Part shown: in pieces, positions 33,719 to 44,557 of the stretch
Numbering within the stretch: position 1 is the stretch's first letter
Layout of the letters: every line of letters starts with the position of its first letter
Source: Lucinisca nassula
Lineage: Eukaryota; Mollusca; Bivalvia; Lucinida; Lucinidae
Reading direction: 5' to 3'
Length of the DNA: 64,000 nt
Assembly (NCBI GenBank): GCA_963580285.1
Contig: OY757011.1
Location: 154,369,245 to 154,433,244, forward strand
Program-made: the position numbers and the translations under genes
Notes under the pieces: model-generated
Database searches by the model: none
Told to the model about the DNA's origin: nothing
What the model saw: only the letters and a program-made list of their open reading frames with translations

Positions 33719-34014
33719 ATCACGAAAACATACCTATATAGTTTTGACCCCCTTGAACCCTCTTTTATAAAGTGAAACTGGGGTTTACAGTGGTAAACTT
33801 TATTTTTCTCATATCTGCTCTAAATTTTTTATTGTGGGCACTTGTTAGAACCACCTCAATGAGGCGGTTCTAACGAGCATCGCACAATCTATCTTCTGAG
33901 CAGAAATAAGAAAAGTATCGCAATTTTTCATCTTTTTTTCATCAAATTTTTTTTTTTTTTTTTTTTTCGGCGGTAAGGTTTGCAATGTATTTGTATCGGC
34001 GTGTTTTCGTAATG
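33719..34014. mobile_element. Family P element, nearly complete
   Basis: ACGAAAACATACCTATATAG at the left and GGCGTGTTTTCGT at the right are inverted. The palindromic centre is at 33841-33880 (TTAGAACCACCTCAATGAGG CGGTTCTAA). Right arm AGAAATAAGAAAA, then an A/T-rich expansion at 33941-33967. Confidence 0.8.
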
Positions 34015-34398
34015 TTATCTGGGCCAGCAATGTTTGCCATAATTTCCGCAATATAATGGTTATAAGAGAAGCATTTGCTTCCTAAGAGAGAAAATGTAAC
34101 CAATGTTTTGAAATCAATTCAGATAAATGCACCACAGAAGGCTCATTTATTCGGCATAAAAATTCAACATTTTCTCGTAACGACAATTATGATTTAGCCT
34201 TTCAGTTCTCAATGAAAATGTTCAATTTCATGTCCATTGACTGTCTGACCTTGTTCTTTTTTTTACAGACCAGTGGAATGCTGGTCAGACAAGTTACTAT
34301 TATCATGCACCATGAAATTTTATTTCCACAGGCCTTGTACGAGTTGCATCAATTCATTGTAAACTCAAGAATTCTGCTTGTCTGACTTTACCCTATGT

Positions 34399-34736
34399 GT
34401 GTGTGTGTGAATTCGGGTTAAACGTTAATGCTTTCAACAATTTTTCAGTCATATCAGGACGGTGTCTGGTTGCGACAGGGAGCTCAATGCTCACTTTTAT
34501 AGTGCTGCCTCACTGAAGTATCATGTCCCAGACACATTACATGATACCACACCCAGTCACATTATTCTGACACTGGGTCGACCAGTCCTAGCTCTACCCC
34601 GTAAATCTGAGTGCCAAGCGAGGAGCAGCTAGTACCATTTTTAAAAACTTTGGTATGTCGCGGCCCGGGATCGAACCCATGACCTCCCGTTCCCCGGAGC
34701 GGACACTCTACCAACTGAGCTATCGGGTCCGGTCCT
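34399..34736 (-). mobile_element. tRNA-derived SINE family S2, perfect 12-bp TSD
   Basis: On the minus strand: A box TAGCTCAGTTGGTAGAG (34706-34722), B box GGGTTCGATCCC (34667-34678), a conserved body and a tail with ACGTTTAACCCGAATTC then CACACA. TTTACCCTATGT flanks it at 34387-34398 and 34737-34748. The tRNA-like part is a SINE promoter head, not a tRNA gene. It resembles molluscan V-type SINEs; that naming is an inference. Confidence 0.93.
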
Positions 34737-34779
34737 TTTACCCTATGTTATAAAACAGATGAGTATCGCAACATTTATA

Positions 34780-35013
34780 GATGGGCTGCATGATGCTTCC
34801 ACGCAGAGCTGAAAACGACCCACACACGCGTACTGGTAAACTGCTTAGAGGATCTAAGCCTGCCCAGGCAATGCGGAGCGAGTCGGCCCGTCCATGCTTA
34901 TAAACCTTATTTTTTCATTGGGCGGCAGGGCTTGGGATCTAATTTCATCTCAATGTCGGGCGGAAGCAACGTCTCCAAAATGACCTTTACAGTGTTAAAA
35001 TCAAACAAAAAAA
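34780..35013 (+). mobile_element. SINE family S3, slightly 5'-truncated, perfect 12-bp TSD
   Basis: GCAACATTTATA at 34768-34779 and 35014-35025. Head AGATGGGCTGCATGATGC, tail AATCAAACAAAAAAA. Confidence 0.92.
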
Positions 35014-35108
35014 GCAACATTTATATTTTGAACTTAAATGACTACATAATAATGCTATGTTCTTAACTACAAACAATCAAGGCATATTTTATGACACTAT
35101 GAATACTA

Positions 35109-35301
35109 CCGTAATGGACAGATAGGTCTAAGCAAACAGTGCAGACCCAGATCAGACTGCTCCTGAAGGAGCAGTCTGACAAGGGTCTACACTGTTTGCC
35201 ATTCTGTCTGCCTCTTTTGCACTCCCTGCTGGATCATGGAACGAGTTAGTTAAAATTTTAGGAGACTAACAACAAGCCCTTAAGGTGTCCAAGTTTTTAG
35301 G
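35109..35301 (-). mobile_element. MITE family H3, inverted copy
   Basis: CCGTAATGGACAGATAGGTC, an intact hairpin core at 35132-35202 centred on GCTCCTGAAGGAGC, then CTGGATCATGG and AAGGTGTCC. Confidence 0.8.
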
Positions 35302-35600
35302 ATTTTACGATATATCTATACAATAGGAAGAAATAAACAAAGGCCATAACCAAGTCAGGTACAAAGGGGCAAAGCATAAAAGATACATAAAGGAATTTCT
35401 TTCCAGTTCTTGCATGGGACAATGATCAATTTTATATATGTGAACAGCAAAATGACCTTCATAAAAACATGAACTTCTTTGAAGTGCATTATATACAATA
35501 ACTTTCACGTTTCCAAGATCAAAGGGAGAAAAATCCATCTAACAATCATACTGTGTGTATAACTGAATTACTTCCATTGCCCCAGATAACCCTTTTCCAG
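35302..35600. other. Unassigned
   Basis: A 77-codon minus frame (35305-35538) shows no recognisable feature; nothing else was seen. Confidence 0.35.
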
Positions 35601-35607
35601 CCGAATA

Positions 35608-36536
35608 AATAAACCCTTTTTGTACCAAATGGAATCTTCCTCCTTATATGGGAGGAGTCCATTTCAAAATTAAGGTGCGTCAGGTTGTGTTTTCTTCAAA
35701 ATTGATTTGGAAAATAGCTGAACTTTTTGCAAATAGTGTAGTCCCTGATCAGACGCCGCAATCTGTGGCATCTGATCTGGGCCTGCACAATTTGCCAGGG
35801 TACCCGTTTTGGGGTTTCCGGTACCAAATGGGTACCATCTCTGACTGTCAACCAATCAAACTAACCCATTTTATACCCGAAACCCCAAATCGGGTAATTG
35901 CCAAACATTGCAGGCCCAGATCAGATGCCGCAGAATGCGACATCTGATCAGGGCCTACACTGTTTGCAAAATTTTCAGCCAATTTCCAAATAGCTTTTGA
36001 AGAAAACACAACCTGACACCCCTAAATTTTGCAAGTTATCCTGCTATATATAAGGAGGAAGATTCCATTTGGTACTAAAAGGGTTAATATAAAGTATTCA
36101 TTCAATCCACAAAGTGCATGACAAACAGTGTAGGCTTCTTCAGAAGCCATCTGATGTGGAGCTACACTGTTTGCAAAGGTGGGGATTGCTGTGTTCAGCA
36201 GGATAAGGGTTAATGAACACTTTAGAAAAATATCATGGGTACTTGTTAAAGTCGCCTAAATGAGATGGTTTGTACAAACACCCACAATGTATGTTTTACA
36301 GAGAAATAAGAAAAAATATCCTCTTTATGAATCTTCCTTTAGCCCATTCAGTACCAGAAACCCCTAAAGGATGCAGAATGCGGCATCTGATCAGGGCCTA
36401 CACTGTTTGCAAAAAGTTCAGCCATTTTCCTAATCAATTTGGAAGAAAACACAACCTGACTACCCTAAATTTTGAAATGGACTCCTGCTATATATACCGT
36501 AAGGAGGAAGATTCCATTTGGTACAAAAAGGGTTAG
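35608..36536. mobile_element. MITE cluster: three H2, one H1 fragment, one P fragment
   Basis: H2 (+) about 35608-35851; H2 (-) 35862-36086; H1 fragment 36084-36212 with its core; P fragment 36234-36325 (AAATGAGATGGTTTGTACAA); H2 (-) 36337-36536. The opposed H2 copies could fold into a long hairpin. Frames at 35648, 35670 and 36270 are by-products. Confidence 0.8.
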
Positions 36537-37000
36537 TTAAACATTAGTAGTAGACAATCATGAAGATTACACAGATTATATAGAAAATGAACCCTTAGGA
36601 TCATTTTTCTATATACCGGTACATGTATCTATGTATGTTTGGGATCCATCTTTAAACCATCATGTTGTATCCAAAACCATATTTTAATGAATAGTGCCCA
36701 AGGTACCCCTTTAGGGGATTTCCTGCATGCAATGGAATAAACCATGGTTTTCTCCAATGTGATTGGTCACTTCTGATGAGTTCTAGATCAGCTTAGCCAT
36801 GAGACTTATCCACACCTGACATCCATGTCTTTATGTTGTTGCAATATTAGGTGATAATGAAATGTGAAGAAGCTCTCTACTCTAATGATTCAAACATGGT
36901 AGACAATGTTTGACACCAGATAGGACTTACATACGAGATTAAAATCAAGTTTTCTTATCATAATAGTTGTAAAGCAAGGACTTGATCAAGATGACATAAC
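36537..37000. other. Mostly unassigned
   Basis: 36693-36738 (AAGGTACCCCTTTAGGGGAT, TGCATGCAATGG) is the inverted counterpart of 8158-8198. Nothing else was recognised. Confidence 0.4.
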
Positions 37001-37214
37001 TAAACCCTTATCCTGCTGAATATTCAGTTTAGCCACACCCATTTCTGAATTTTAACCAATCAGATTACTTGATGTAATTTATTCTTACAAATCCATAAAC
37101 TGAATGTCAAACAGTAATGATTCTGATCAGATGGCTTCTGAAGAAGCCATCTGATCTGGATCTACACTGTTTCCAAAGAAAGGGGTTGTTGTGAACAGCA
37201 AGATAAGAGTTAAT
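37001..37214 (+). mobile_element. MITE family H1, full-length
   Basis: TAAACCCTTATCCTGCTG to AAGATAAGAGTTAA, core at 37107-37175. Confidence 0.85.
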
Positions 37215-37909
37215 TAGAAAACAAGAATGAAACACTGACTGAGGGTACCTAGGTATCCATAAAGATTTCAGCAGCAATGGCCGAACTGTCACAAACAAAG
37301 TGTTAATTTTGTTTCCATTATCAAAGGAATTCCAAGCTACATGGTTTTTCATGCACTTCAGACATACCGTATTCGCCCTAATTACCGCAAATGCTCCTAT
37401 AAGCGCACACTAAAGCTATTTTTGAAAAGGAAATGCATAAGCGCACACTTTACAGTAATCCCCCCCTTGAAGCTCTCATAGTAAATCTATAAAAACTTAC
37501 CATTATTTCTTCAAACAGTGAAGGCAATGCTTAAGTATCTTTTTCTGTCCCATTAAATAACAGTATGCATCATCTTCGAAGCTGTTGTTTTCGTATCAAG
37601 TGTGCGCTAATTAGGTAGATTTTTCACCATGATTTTATGACATGATTTTGAAAAAGGAAGTGTCTTCTGACAACCGGTTGTCAGGAGCATTTTTGGTATA
37701 TAAAATGCTCCTGACAACCGGTTGTCAGGAGCATTTTTGCTATCAAAAATGCTCCTGACAACCAGCAATATTTTTCCAATAAAAACCTATAATATTAGTA
37801 TTATTTTAGTTACCTGTTTAATATTTCATGGTTCTTGATACATATTTAATGCTTTTTTGTCAGTTTTTAGTATTCAAACGAACTTAATTCATGTAATTTT
37901 TAATCAGAT

Positions 37910-38514
37910 TTTTAGCTCACCGGAGCCAAAGGCTCCGGGGAGCTTATAGCCAAGTTATAGGTTAGGCAGTTGGCCGTCGTCGTATGACGTCATCTGACTT
38001 AAACACTTTCATATGGCAACTTCTCTGAAGCCACTGAACCGATTGGGCCCAAATTTTATCTGTAGCATCCTTGGGCTGGGGGATTGAAAGTTTGTGTTTT
38101 TTATGAAAATAGGCTAATTAGTTTTGATGCTATGGCAACTTATAGTTTCCATATACTTATAATGGGGAAAAATGGTATTTACTGCCAAGCCTCTGCAGAT
38201 ATTTTGACAAAACTTTCATAGAAATGTTCCTTAGGCAATGTACTATCTGCCATATTAACCATGACTCTGGGTGCCCTTGTTTTTGAATTAGCTCCCCTGA
38301 CAATATAACCTTGTGATGGCCATAACTCCAATACCCTTTGAGATATATTGATGGTACTTGGCACAATTGTATACAAGGTTGAGACGGGGTTTGATGCCTA
38401 AGAACCACAACTCTGGGTGGTATGGTATTTGAGTTGTCTCCCCTTCCAATATAACAGTATGACCACTTTGCGATCACCGTACCTTTTGTATGGCTTTGGA
38501 TGGCTATTTTTTAT
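37910..38514 (-). mobile_element. HINE-like element Z, 3' part
   Basis: On the minus strand this ends ...GCTCCGGTGAGCTAAA, with subterminal GCTCACCGGAG (plus strand, 37915-37925) and the 3' hairpin at 37913-37949. Units with CCTCTGCAGATATTTTGAC and AACTTTCATAGAAATGTTCC recur at 38180 and 40115, so X3 was inserted between two Z units. The Z 5' end was not found. Confidence 0.6.
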
Positions 38515-40022
38515 GGTTGCCTTCATCTAGTGGACCTCTACCAAGATTGTTCAAACTATAGCCCTGGGGCCAAAAATACCTCGCCTCGGGGGCCTTTTGT
38601 TTAACATAGGCTTATATAGGAAAAATCTTTAAAAATCTTCTTCTCTGAAACCGCATGGCTCAGGTCTTTGATATTTTGTGTGAAGCTTCATCTAGTGGAC
38701 CTCTATCAAGATCGTTAAAATTATAGCCCTAGGGCCAAAAACGTCCCCACCCTGGGGCCCTTTGGTTTTTCATAGCTTATATAGGGAAAATATTTAAAAA
38801 TCTTCTTCTCTGAAACCACAAGGCCCTGGTCTTTGATATTTGGTATTTCAGCTTCATCTAGTGGACCTCTACCAAGATTGTTCATATTATAGCCCTGGGG
38901 CCAAAAATGCCCCCGCCTCGGGGGCCCTTTGGTTTTACGTAGACTTATATTTATATAGGGAAAATCTTTAAAAATCATCTTCTCTGAAACCGCAAGGCCC
39001 AGTTCTTTGATATTTGGTGTGTAGCCACATCTAGTGGACTTCTATCAAGATTGCTCAAATTATACAAATTATAGGCCTAGGGCAAAAAATGCCCCCACCT
39101 TGGGGCCCTTTGGTTTTACATTGGCTTATACAGGGACCCGCACACTAGTACTGGTAAACCGCTTATAGGATCTAAGCCTGTGCAGGAACAGCGGTGTGAG
39201 GCGGACCATCCATGCTAATAAACCCCATTGGTTTCATTGGGCGATAGGGCTTGAGATGTCATTTAATCTCAATGTCGGGTAAGTCCCAAAAAATTGGAAG
39301 CAATGTCTCCAAAATGACCTTTACAGTGTTGACAGGGATGTTAAACCTCAAATTAAACAAACAAAAAAGCTTATACAGGGAAAATCTTTAAAAATCTTCT
39401 TCTCCAAAACCGCACGACCCAGTTCTTTGATATATATTTGGTTTGTAGCTTCATCTAGTAGATCTCTACCAAGAATTTTCAAATCAAATCCCTTGGGCCA
39501 AAAATGGCCCCACCCAAGGGCCCTTCAGTCTTACAGTGTACATTGACTTATATCAGGAAATTTAAAAAAATCTTCTACTCTGAAAGGCCCAGGTCTTTGA
39601 TATGTGATGTGAAGCTTCATCTAGTGGACCTCTATCAAAATTGTACAAATTATAGCCCTAGGAAATAGAAGTCAAGGCATTGAAACCCTTTGAAAATCTT
39701 GTTTGAAAGCAGAAGGCCAAGGTCTTTGATATTTGGTATGAAGCTACTACCAAGATTGTTCAAATTTATAGCCCTGGGGCCAAAATTGACCTGCCCTGGG
39801 GACCCCAAGGTTAATATAAACTTATATAAGAAAAACCTTTAAAAATCTTCTTGTCTGAAACCAGAAGGCTCTGGTTTTTGATATTTGATATGAAGCTTCA
39901 TCTTTTAGACCGCTACCAAGATTATTCAAATTATAGCCCGTGGCAAATAATGGCTCTCCCAGGGGCCCACTTGTTACATTATGGATCAGGCGAGCGATCC
40001 AGGGCCATCATGGCCCTCTTGT
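38515..40022 (-). mobile_element. HINE-like element X3 with 165-bp core
   Basis: The 5' end is at the right: the complement of ...GGGCCATCATGGCCCTCTTGT at 40022, with the subterminal GCTCGCCTGA on the minus strand (39986-39995). About seven degenerate 165-bp units match the X1 core in reverse. The 3' hairpin is missing. A SINE S3 copy interrupts it at 39137-39368. Confidence 0.75.
39137..39368 (+). mobile_element. SINE family S3, 5'-truncated, perfect 13-bp TSD
   Basis: GCTTATACAGGGA at 39124-39136 and 39369-39381. It begins at CCCGCACACTAGTACTGG and ends CAAATTAAACAAACAAAAAA. Confidence 0.95.
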
Positions 40023-40194
40023 TTATGAAATTCAGCCATTTAGTTGGGTTGCAATGGCAACTTAGATTTCCCATAGACTTATAATGTGGGCAATTGAAAA
40101 ATGGCATTAACTTCCAAACCTTTGCAGATATTTTGCCAGACTTTCATAGAAATGTTCCTTGAGTAAACTTCTCTCAGCCATATGCTTTTATGTC

Positions 40195-40870
40195 AACCTG
40201 GGGGTCCCCTAGGTTGTGCTGGGGCCATGCCCCACTCCCTCAACGTCATAAAAATTAAAATGCCATTTATCTCAGAAACCATTCAGATCCCCACCCAATA
40301 ACCATATATATTCTTGTTCCTTATGATAAGACGCACTCAGTGACACCAACCTGGTGGTCCCGCGGGATGTGCCAGGGCCATGCCACACCCCCTCCACTAC
40401 ATAAAAGCCTGAATATTCCAGAAACCTTACAGATCCCTACCCCTAAACCATATATATTCTCATTCCTTATAAGTCGCATTCAGTGACACTAACCTGGGGG
40501 TCCCCAGGATGTGCCAGGGCCATGCCAGACCTCCTCCACTTCAGAAAAGGCCCAACATTCCAGAAACCTTACAGATCATTACCCCTAAACCATATATATT
40601 CTTGTTCCTTATGATAAGACACATTCAGTGACACCAACCTAGGGGTCACTCAGGGGTGCACAGGCCATGCTCCACCCCTCGACTTCACAAAAGACCATAT
40701 ACCTGAGAAACTGTTAAGAGCCCCACCCCTACACCATATACATTCTTGTTCCTAAGGATAAGACGCAATCAGTGACATCAGTGCCACGGGGCATGCTCCA
40801 CCCCTTAACTTCATTAAAAGCCATATATCTCAGAAACTGTTCAGTTCCCCACCCCTTAACCATATATTTT
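40195..40870. repeat. About 145-bp tandem array, 4-5 units
   Basis: Units contain AACCATATATATTCTTGTTC, CTTATGATAAGACGCA, CAGTGACACCAACCTGG and GCCAGGGCCATGCC. Starts are near 40301, 40449, 40597 and 40733. Confidence 0.88.
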
Positions 40871-41320
40871 CTCTAAATGGGAATTTATGACGTTTTTATT
40901 CCATAGCACTAAAGTAAAATTGCCCCTATATTTACATGTATTTGGTAATTCAGTAATAAATGAAACAGTAAATTTTGCAAATACCATAAGTTTTTTTCTC
41001 TTTTATTTTCACTCCAGTAGTTCTGTTATAATACCAAAGAAGACAAAAAAATATTAAACATGTATCAAGAAACTTAAAATACTGGGTTAAGTAACCAAAA
41101 TAATGCAACTATATCAGGATTTTACTGGAAAAAATGTTGCTGGTTGTCAGGAGCATTTTTCACAGCAAAAATGCTCCTGACAACCGGTTGTCAGGAGCAT
41201 TTTACATAGCAAAAATGCTCCTGACAACCGGTTGTCAGGAGACGCAGCCTTTGAAAAAACTAAGCGCACGGTGTGGTAATTAGGGCGAATACGGTAGTGT
41301 ACATATACATTGAAAATTGT

Positions 41321-41688
41321 TTTGTTTGTTTGTTTTGAGGTTTAACATCCCTGTCAACACTGTGAAGGTCATTTTGGAGAAGTTGCTTCCAATTTTGTGG
41401 GACTTTTAGCCGACATTGAGATGAAATGACATCTCAAGCCCAATGTAACCAATAGGGTTTATAAGCATGGAAGGTTCGACACTCGCACTGCTTTGCCTGG
41501 GTAGGCCCAATGAACCCAATAGGGTTTATAAGCATGGACAGTTCGACACTCGCATGGCTTTGCCTGGGTAGGCTTAGATCCTCTAAGCGGTTTACCAGTA
41601 CTTGTGTGCGGGTCGGTTTCAGCTCTGCGTGGAAGCAACATGCAGCCCACCTATTTCTTCAAGCCCTGATTGGCGGGGGCCACCATGT
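41321..41688 (-). mobile_element. SINE family S3 with internal tandem duplication
   Basis: Flanked by AAAATTGT (41313-41320, 41689-41696). A block of about 67 bp containing AATAGGGTTTATAAGCATGG is present twice (about 41441-41506 and 41507-41573). It lies 25 bp outside LTIR-2. Confidence 0.88.
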
Positions 41689-42649
41689 AAAATTGTATTC
41701 ACAAAGATGCAATGGAGATTTGGGTTAGTACCGAGGGGTCCCCCTATTTGCAGACAAGAACCGTCAAGAACCGACAAGAACAGTCAAGAACCGACAAGAA
41801 CCTTTTTTGGGCCTATTTATCATAAAATATAATTTAAAATGATATTTTAAACCCATTATGATTTATTTCGATGCTATAATATCATTTTTATACATGCATG
41901 AGAGGGCTGGCATAAAATTGTCCACATTATTCTCTTGACGGTAAATTCTCGTGTCGGTTAATTCTCGTGCGTGTATTTATAGCAAAGGTCAATTTTGTCA
42001 CTAGATGCATGAGAGCTATGTATGTTCATCATGAACAAACTTGATTAATTATTAAAAAAATATACCTAGCAAACAACAGTTCCATCATTAGATGTTAGCT
42101 ACGAACGTACATCGTGGATATGATTTATGAACAAAACAACAACAACAAAAAATTCTCTTGACGGTAAATTCTCGTGTCGGTAAATTCTCGTGTCGGTATT
42201 TATAGCAAAAGTCCATATTGTCACTAGATGACAGCTATGTATGTTAATCATGAACAAACGTGATTAAGTATTTTAAAAAATATACCTTTTTATACATGCA
42301 TGGGAGGCATAAAGCGGTCCACATTATTCTCTTGAGGGTAAACTCTCGTGTCGGTAAATTCTCATGTCCGTATTTATAGAAAACGTCAATTTTGTCACTA
42401 GATGAAACTTATAACTATACTTTAAATTATGAGAATATCTAACATATTTTTTTGCGAATATCATATGTGATATACTACTTATACAGCAGGATAATGGGAT
42501 AATGTAAGTTTAAAAACTTTGCAAATAACATTTATGCTATAACATAGAGAATTTCTCTTACCAGTATTTACCGACAAGAAAAATGGCTGGACAGCGTTTG
42601 TCAGATTTTGTTTCTTTGAAATTTATAGTCCAAACAAGCAGTTGAGCAT

Positions 42650-43400
42650 AAATGGTATTCTATAAAACGTAGATTGTGGGTACCCGTTAGAAACGCCTCA
42701 TTGTACAGACTTGTGAACGTAATGAATCTTTTGTCGGTATTTACTGACAAAAAGAAGGACGATATCATGCAGATATATTATGATCTAAAACACAGAATGT
42801 AGGTACCCGTTAGAACCGCCTCATTGTACAGAATTGTGAACGTAAAAATCTCTTGTCGGTATTTACCGACAAGGAGATAGGCGATATTGTGCATAAATGG
42901 TATTCTCTAAAACGTAAATTGTGGGTACCTGTTAGAAACGCCTCATTGTACATACTTGTGAACGTAATGAATCTCTTGTCGGTATTTACTGACAAGAGAA
43001 GCGATATTAATTTTGTGGGACATTTACCCGACATTGAGATGAAATGACATCTCAAGCCTGGTTGCCCAATGAAACCAACAGGTTTTATACACATGGACGG
43101 ACCGACTCGCACCGCTTAGCCTGGGCAGGCTCAGATCCTCTAAGTGGTTTACCAGTACTCGTGTGTGGTTTGTGTCAGCTCTGCGTAGAAGCACCATGCA
43201 ACCCATCTATTTCTTTAAGCCCCGATGGGCGGAGGCCGCTACTGACAAGGAGAGAAGTGATATGCATAAATGGTATTCTCTAATACAAAGATTGTGGGTA
43301 CCAGTTAGAACCGCCTGGATGTACAGACTTGTGAGCGTAAAGAATCTCTTGTCGGTATTTACTGACAATGAGAGAATATTGTGTGCAGGAGGAAGTGGGG
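42650..43400 (+). repeat. About 122-bp tandem units with TTGTCGGTATTTACTGACAA palindromes
   Basis: Units start near 42731, 42853, 42976 and 43349 (TTGTCGG...). Each combines half of the P centre (GGTACCCGTTAGAAACGCC) with the short palindrome. A SINE interrupts the third unit. A further diverged unit lies at 43725-43830. Confidence 0.8.
43012..43238 (-). mobile_element. SINE family S3 lacking the tail
   Basis: Body ATTTTGTGGGACATTTACCC to head complement CCCGATGGGCGGAGGCCGC. About 100 bp of the tail side is missing. TACTGACAAGAGAAGCGATA-like sequence occurs on both sides (42989 and 43239), which may be target duplication or just adjacent tandem units. Confidence 0.8.
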
Positions 43401-44557
43401 GTGCTATAAATTTGCTATTTCAGGGATTCTGCTGGCCCAAAATGCAGTTCAGACAAATTGTCCAGACAGCTCAACATTTATCGGACATACTGAATTTCAT
43501 TTGGACAAGTTTGAAAAGATGAAATTTTCTTACACTAAAATAGTCAATGTTACCACTTTTTTAACAAAATTATTGATTCTTACAAACAATATTGATATAT
43601 ATAAAGAAGAGTTCAAAATCATTTCAGGACATTTTGTCCAGACTGGCCTGAAATCTTTTTGACAATCATAATTTTTTTAAGGACTATGACCGATGTCCGG
43701 CCCCAAACAAAATCCCTGTATTTGTAAGGACTTGTGAACGCATATAATAATACATATCCCATGTGAACAGCCTCGCTGTGCAGACCTGGGAACGCAATGA
43801 AACTCTTGTCGGTATTAACCAACATGCGAGAAGCGATTCTTAGTTCTGCTGTAAACATCGATTGTGGGTGCTCTTTAAAATGTCCTCGATGAGGCGATTT
43901 TATTGTGTACCCGCAATCTAGGTTTCGAACAGAAATAAAGAAATATGTATATTTAATAAAAGAACCATCAAGAGAATAATGTGGACAACTTTATGCCTCC
44001 TATGCATGTATAAAAAGGTATATTTTTTAAATAATTAATCACGTTTGTTCATGATTAACATACGTAGCTATCATCTAGTGACAATATTGACTTTTGCTAT
44101 AAATACCGACACGAGAATTTACCGACACGAGAATTTACCGTCAAGAGAATTTGTTGTTGTTGTTGATTTGTTCATAAATCATATCCACGATGCACGTTCG
44201 TAGCTAACATCTAATGATGGAACTGATGTTTGCTAGGTAAAATTTTTAAATAATTAATTAAGTTTGTTCATGATTAACATACATAGCTGTCATCTAGTGA
44301 CAAAATTGACGTTTGCTATAAATACCGACACGAGAATTTACCGACACGAGAATTTACCGTCAAGAGAATAATGTGGACAATTTTATGCCAGCCCTCTCAT
44401 GCATGTATAAAAATGATATTATAGCATCGAAATATATCATAATGGGTTTAAAATATCATTTTAAATTATATTTTATGATAAATAGGCCAAAAAAATGGTT
44501 CTTGTCGGTTCTTGACTGTTCTTGTCGGTTCTTGTCTGCAAATAGGGGGACCCGTAC

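Larger units (their letters stand above)
37365..41296. mobile_element. TIR element LTIR-2 with palindrome-rich arms and nested insertions
   Basis: TACCGTATTCGCCCTAATTA then CCGCA at 37365 is inverted at 41272-41296 with one mismatch in 25 bp; both outer ends are TA. Inner arms are also inverted: the 37666-37890 block (palindromic TGCTCCTGACAACCGG / CCGGTTGTCAGGAGCA units, then AT-rich DNA) reappears inverted at 40985-41250. The inside holds elements Z and X3, a SINE and a tandem array. No transposase was found. Confidence 0.75.
41732..44553. mobile_element. Element LTIR-1 with about 600-bp inverted arms
   Basis: Arms at about 41736-42335 and 43955-44553 are inverted copies. The outer ends include GGGTCCCCCTATTTGCAGAC then AAGAACC, with GTAC on both sides (41728-41731, 44554-44557) as a possible 4-bp duplication. 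The arms contain direct copies of GGTAAATTCTCGTGTC and CAAGAACCGA words. The middle has about 122-bp units. No coding. Confidence 0.8.

Noticed and set aside
34655..34736. tRNA gene on the minus strand
   Set aside because: Good A and B boxes, but no proper anticodon arm, and it continues into a SINE body with a tail and perfect TSD. The same holds at 54262-54330.
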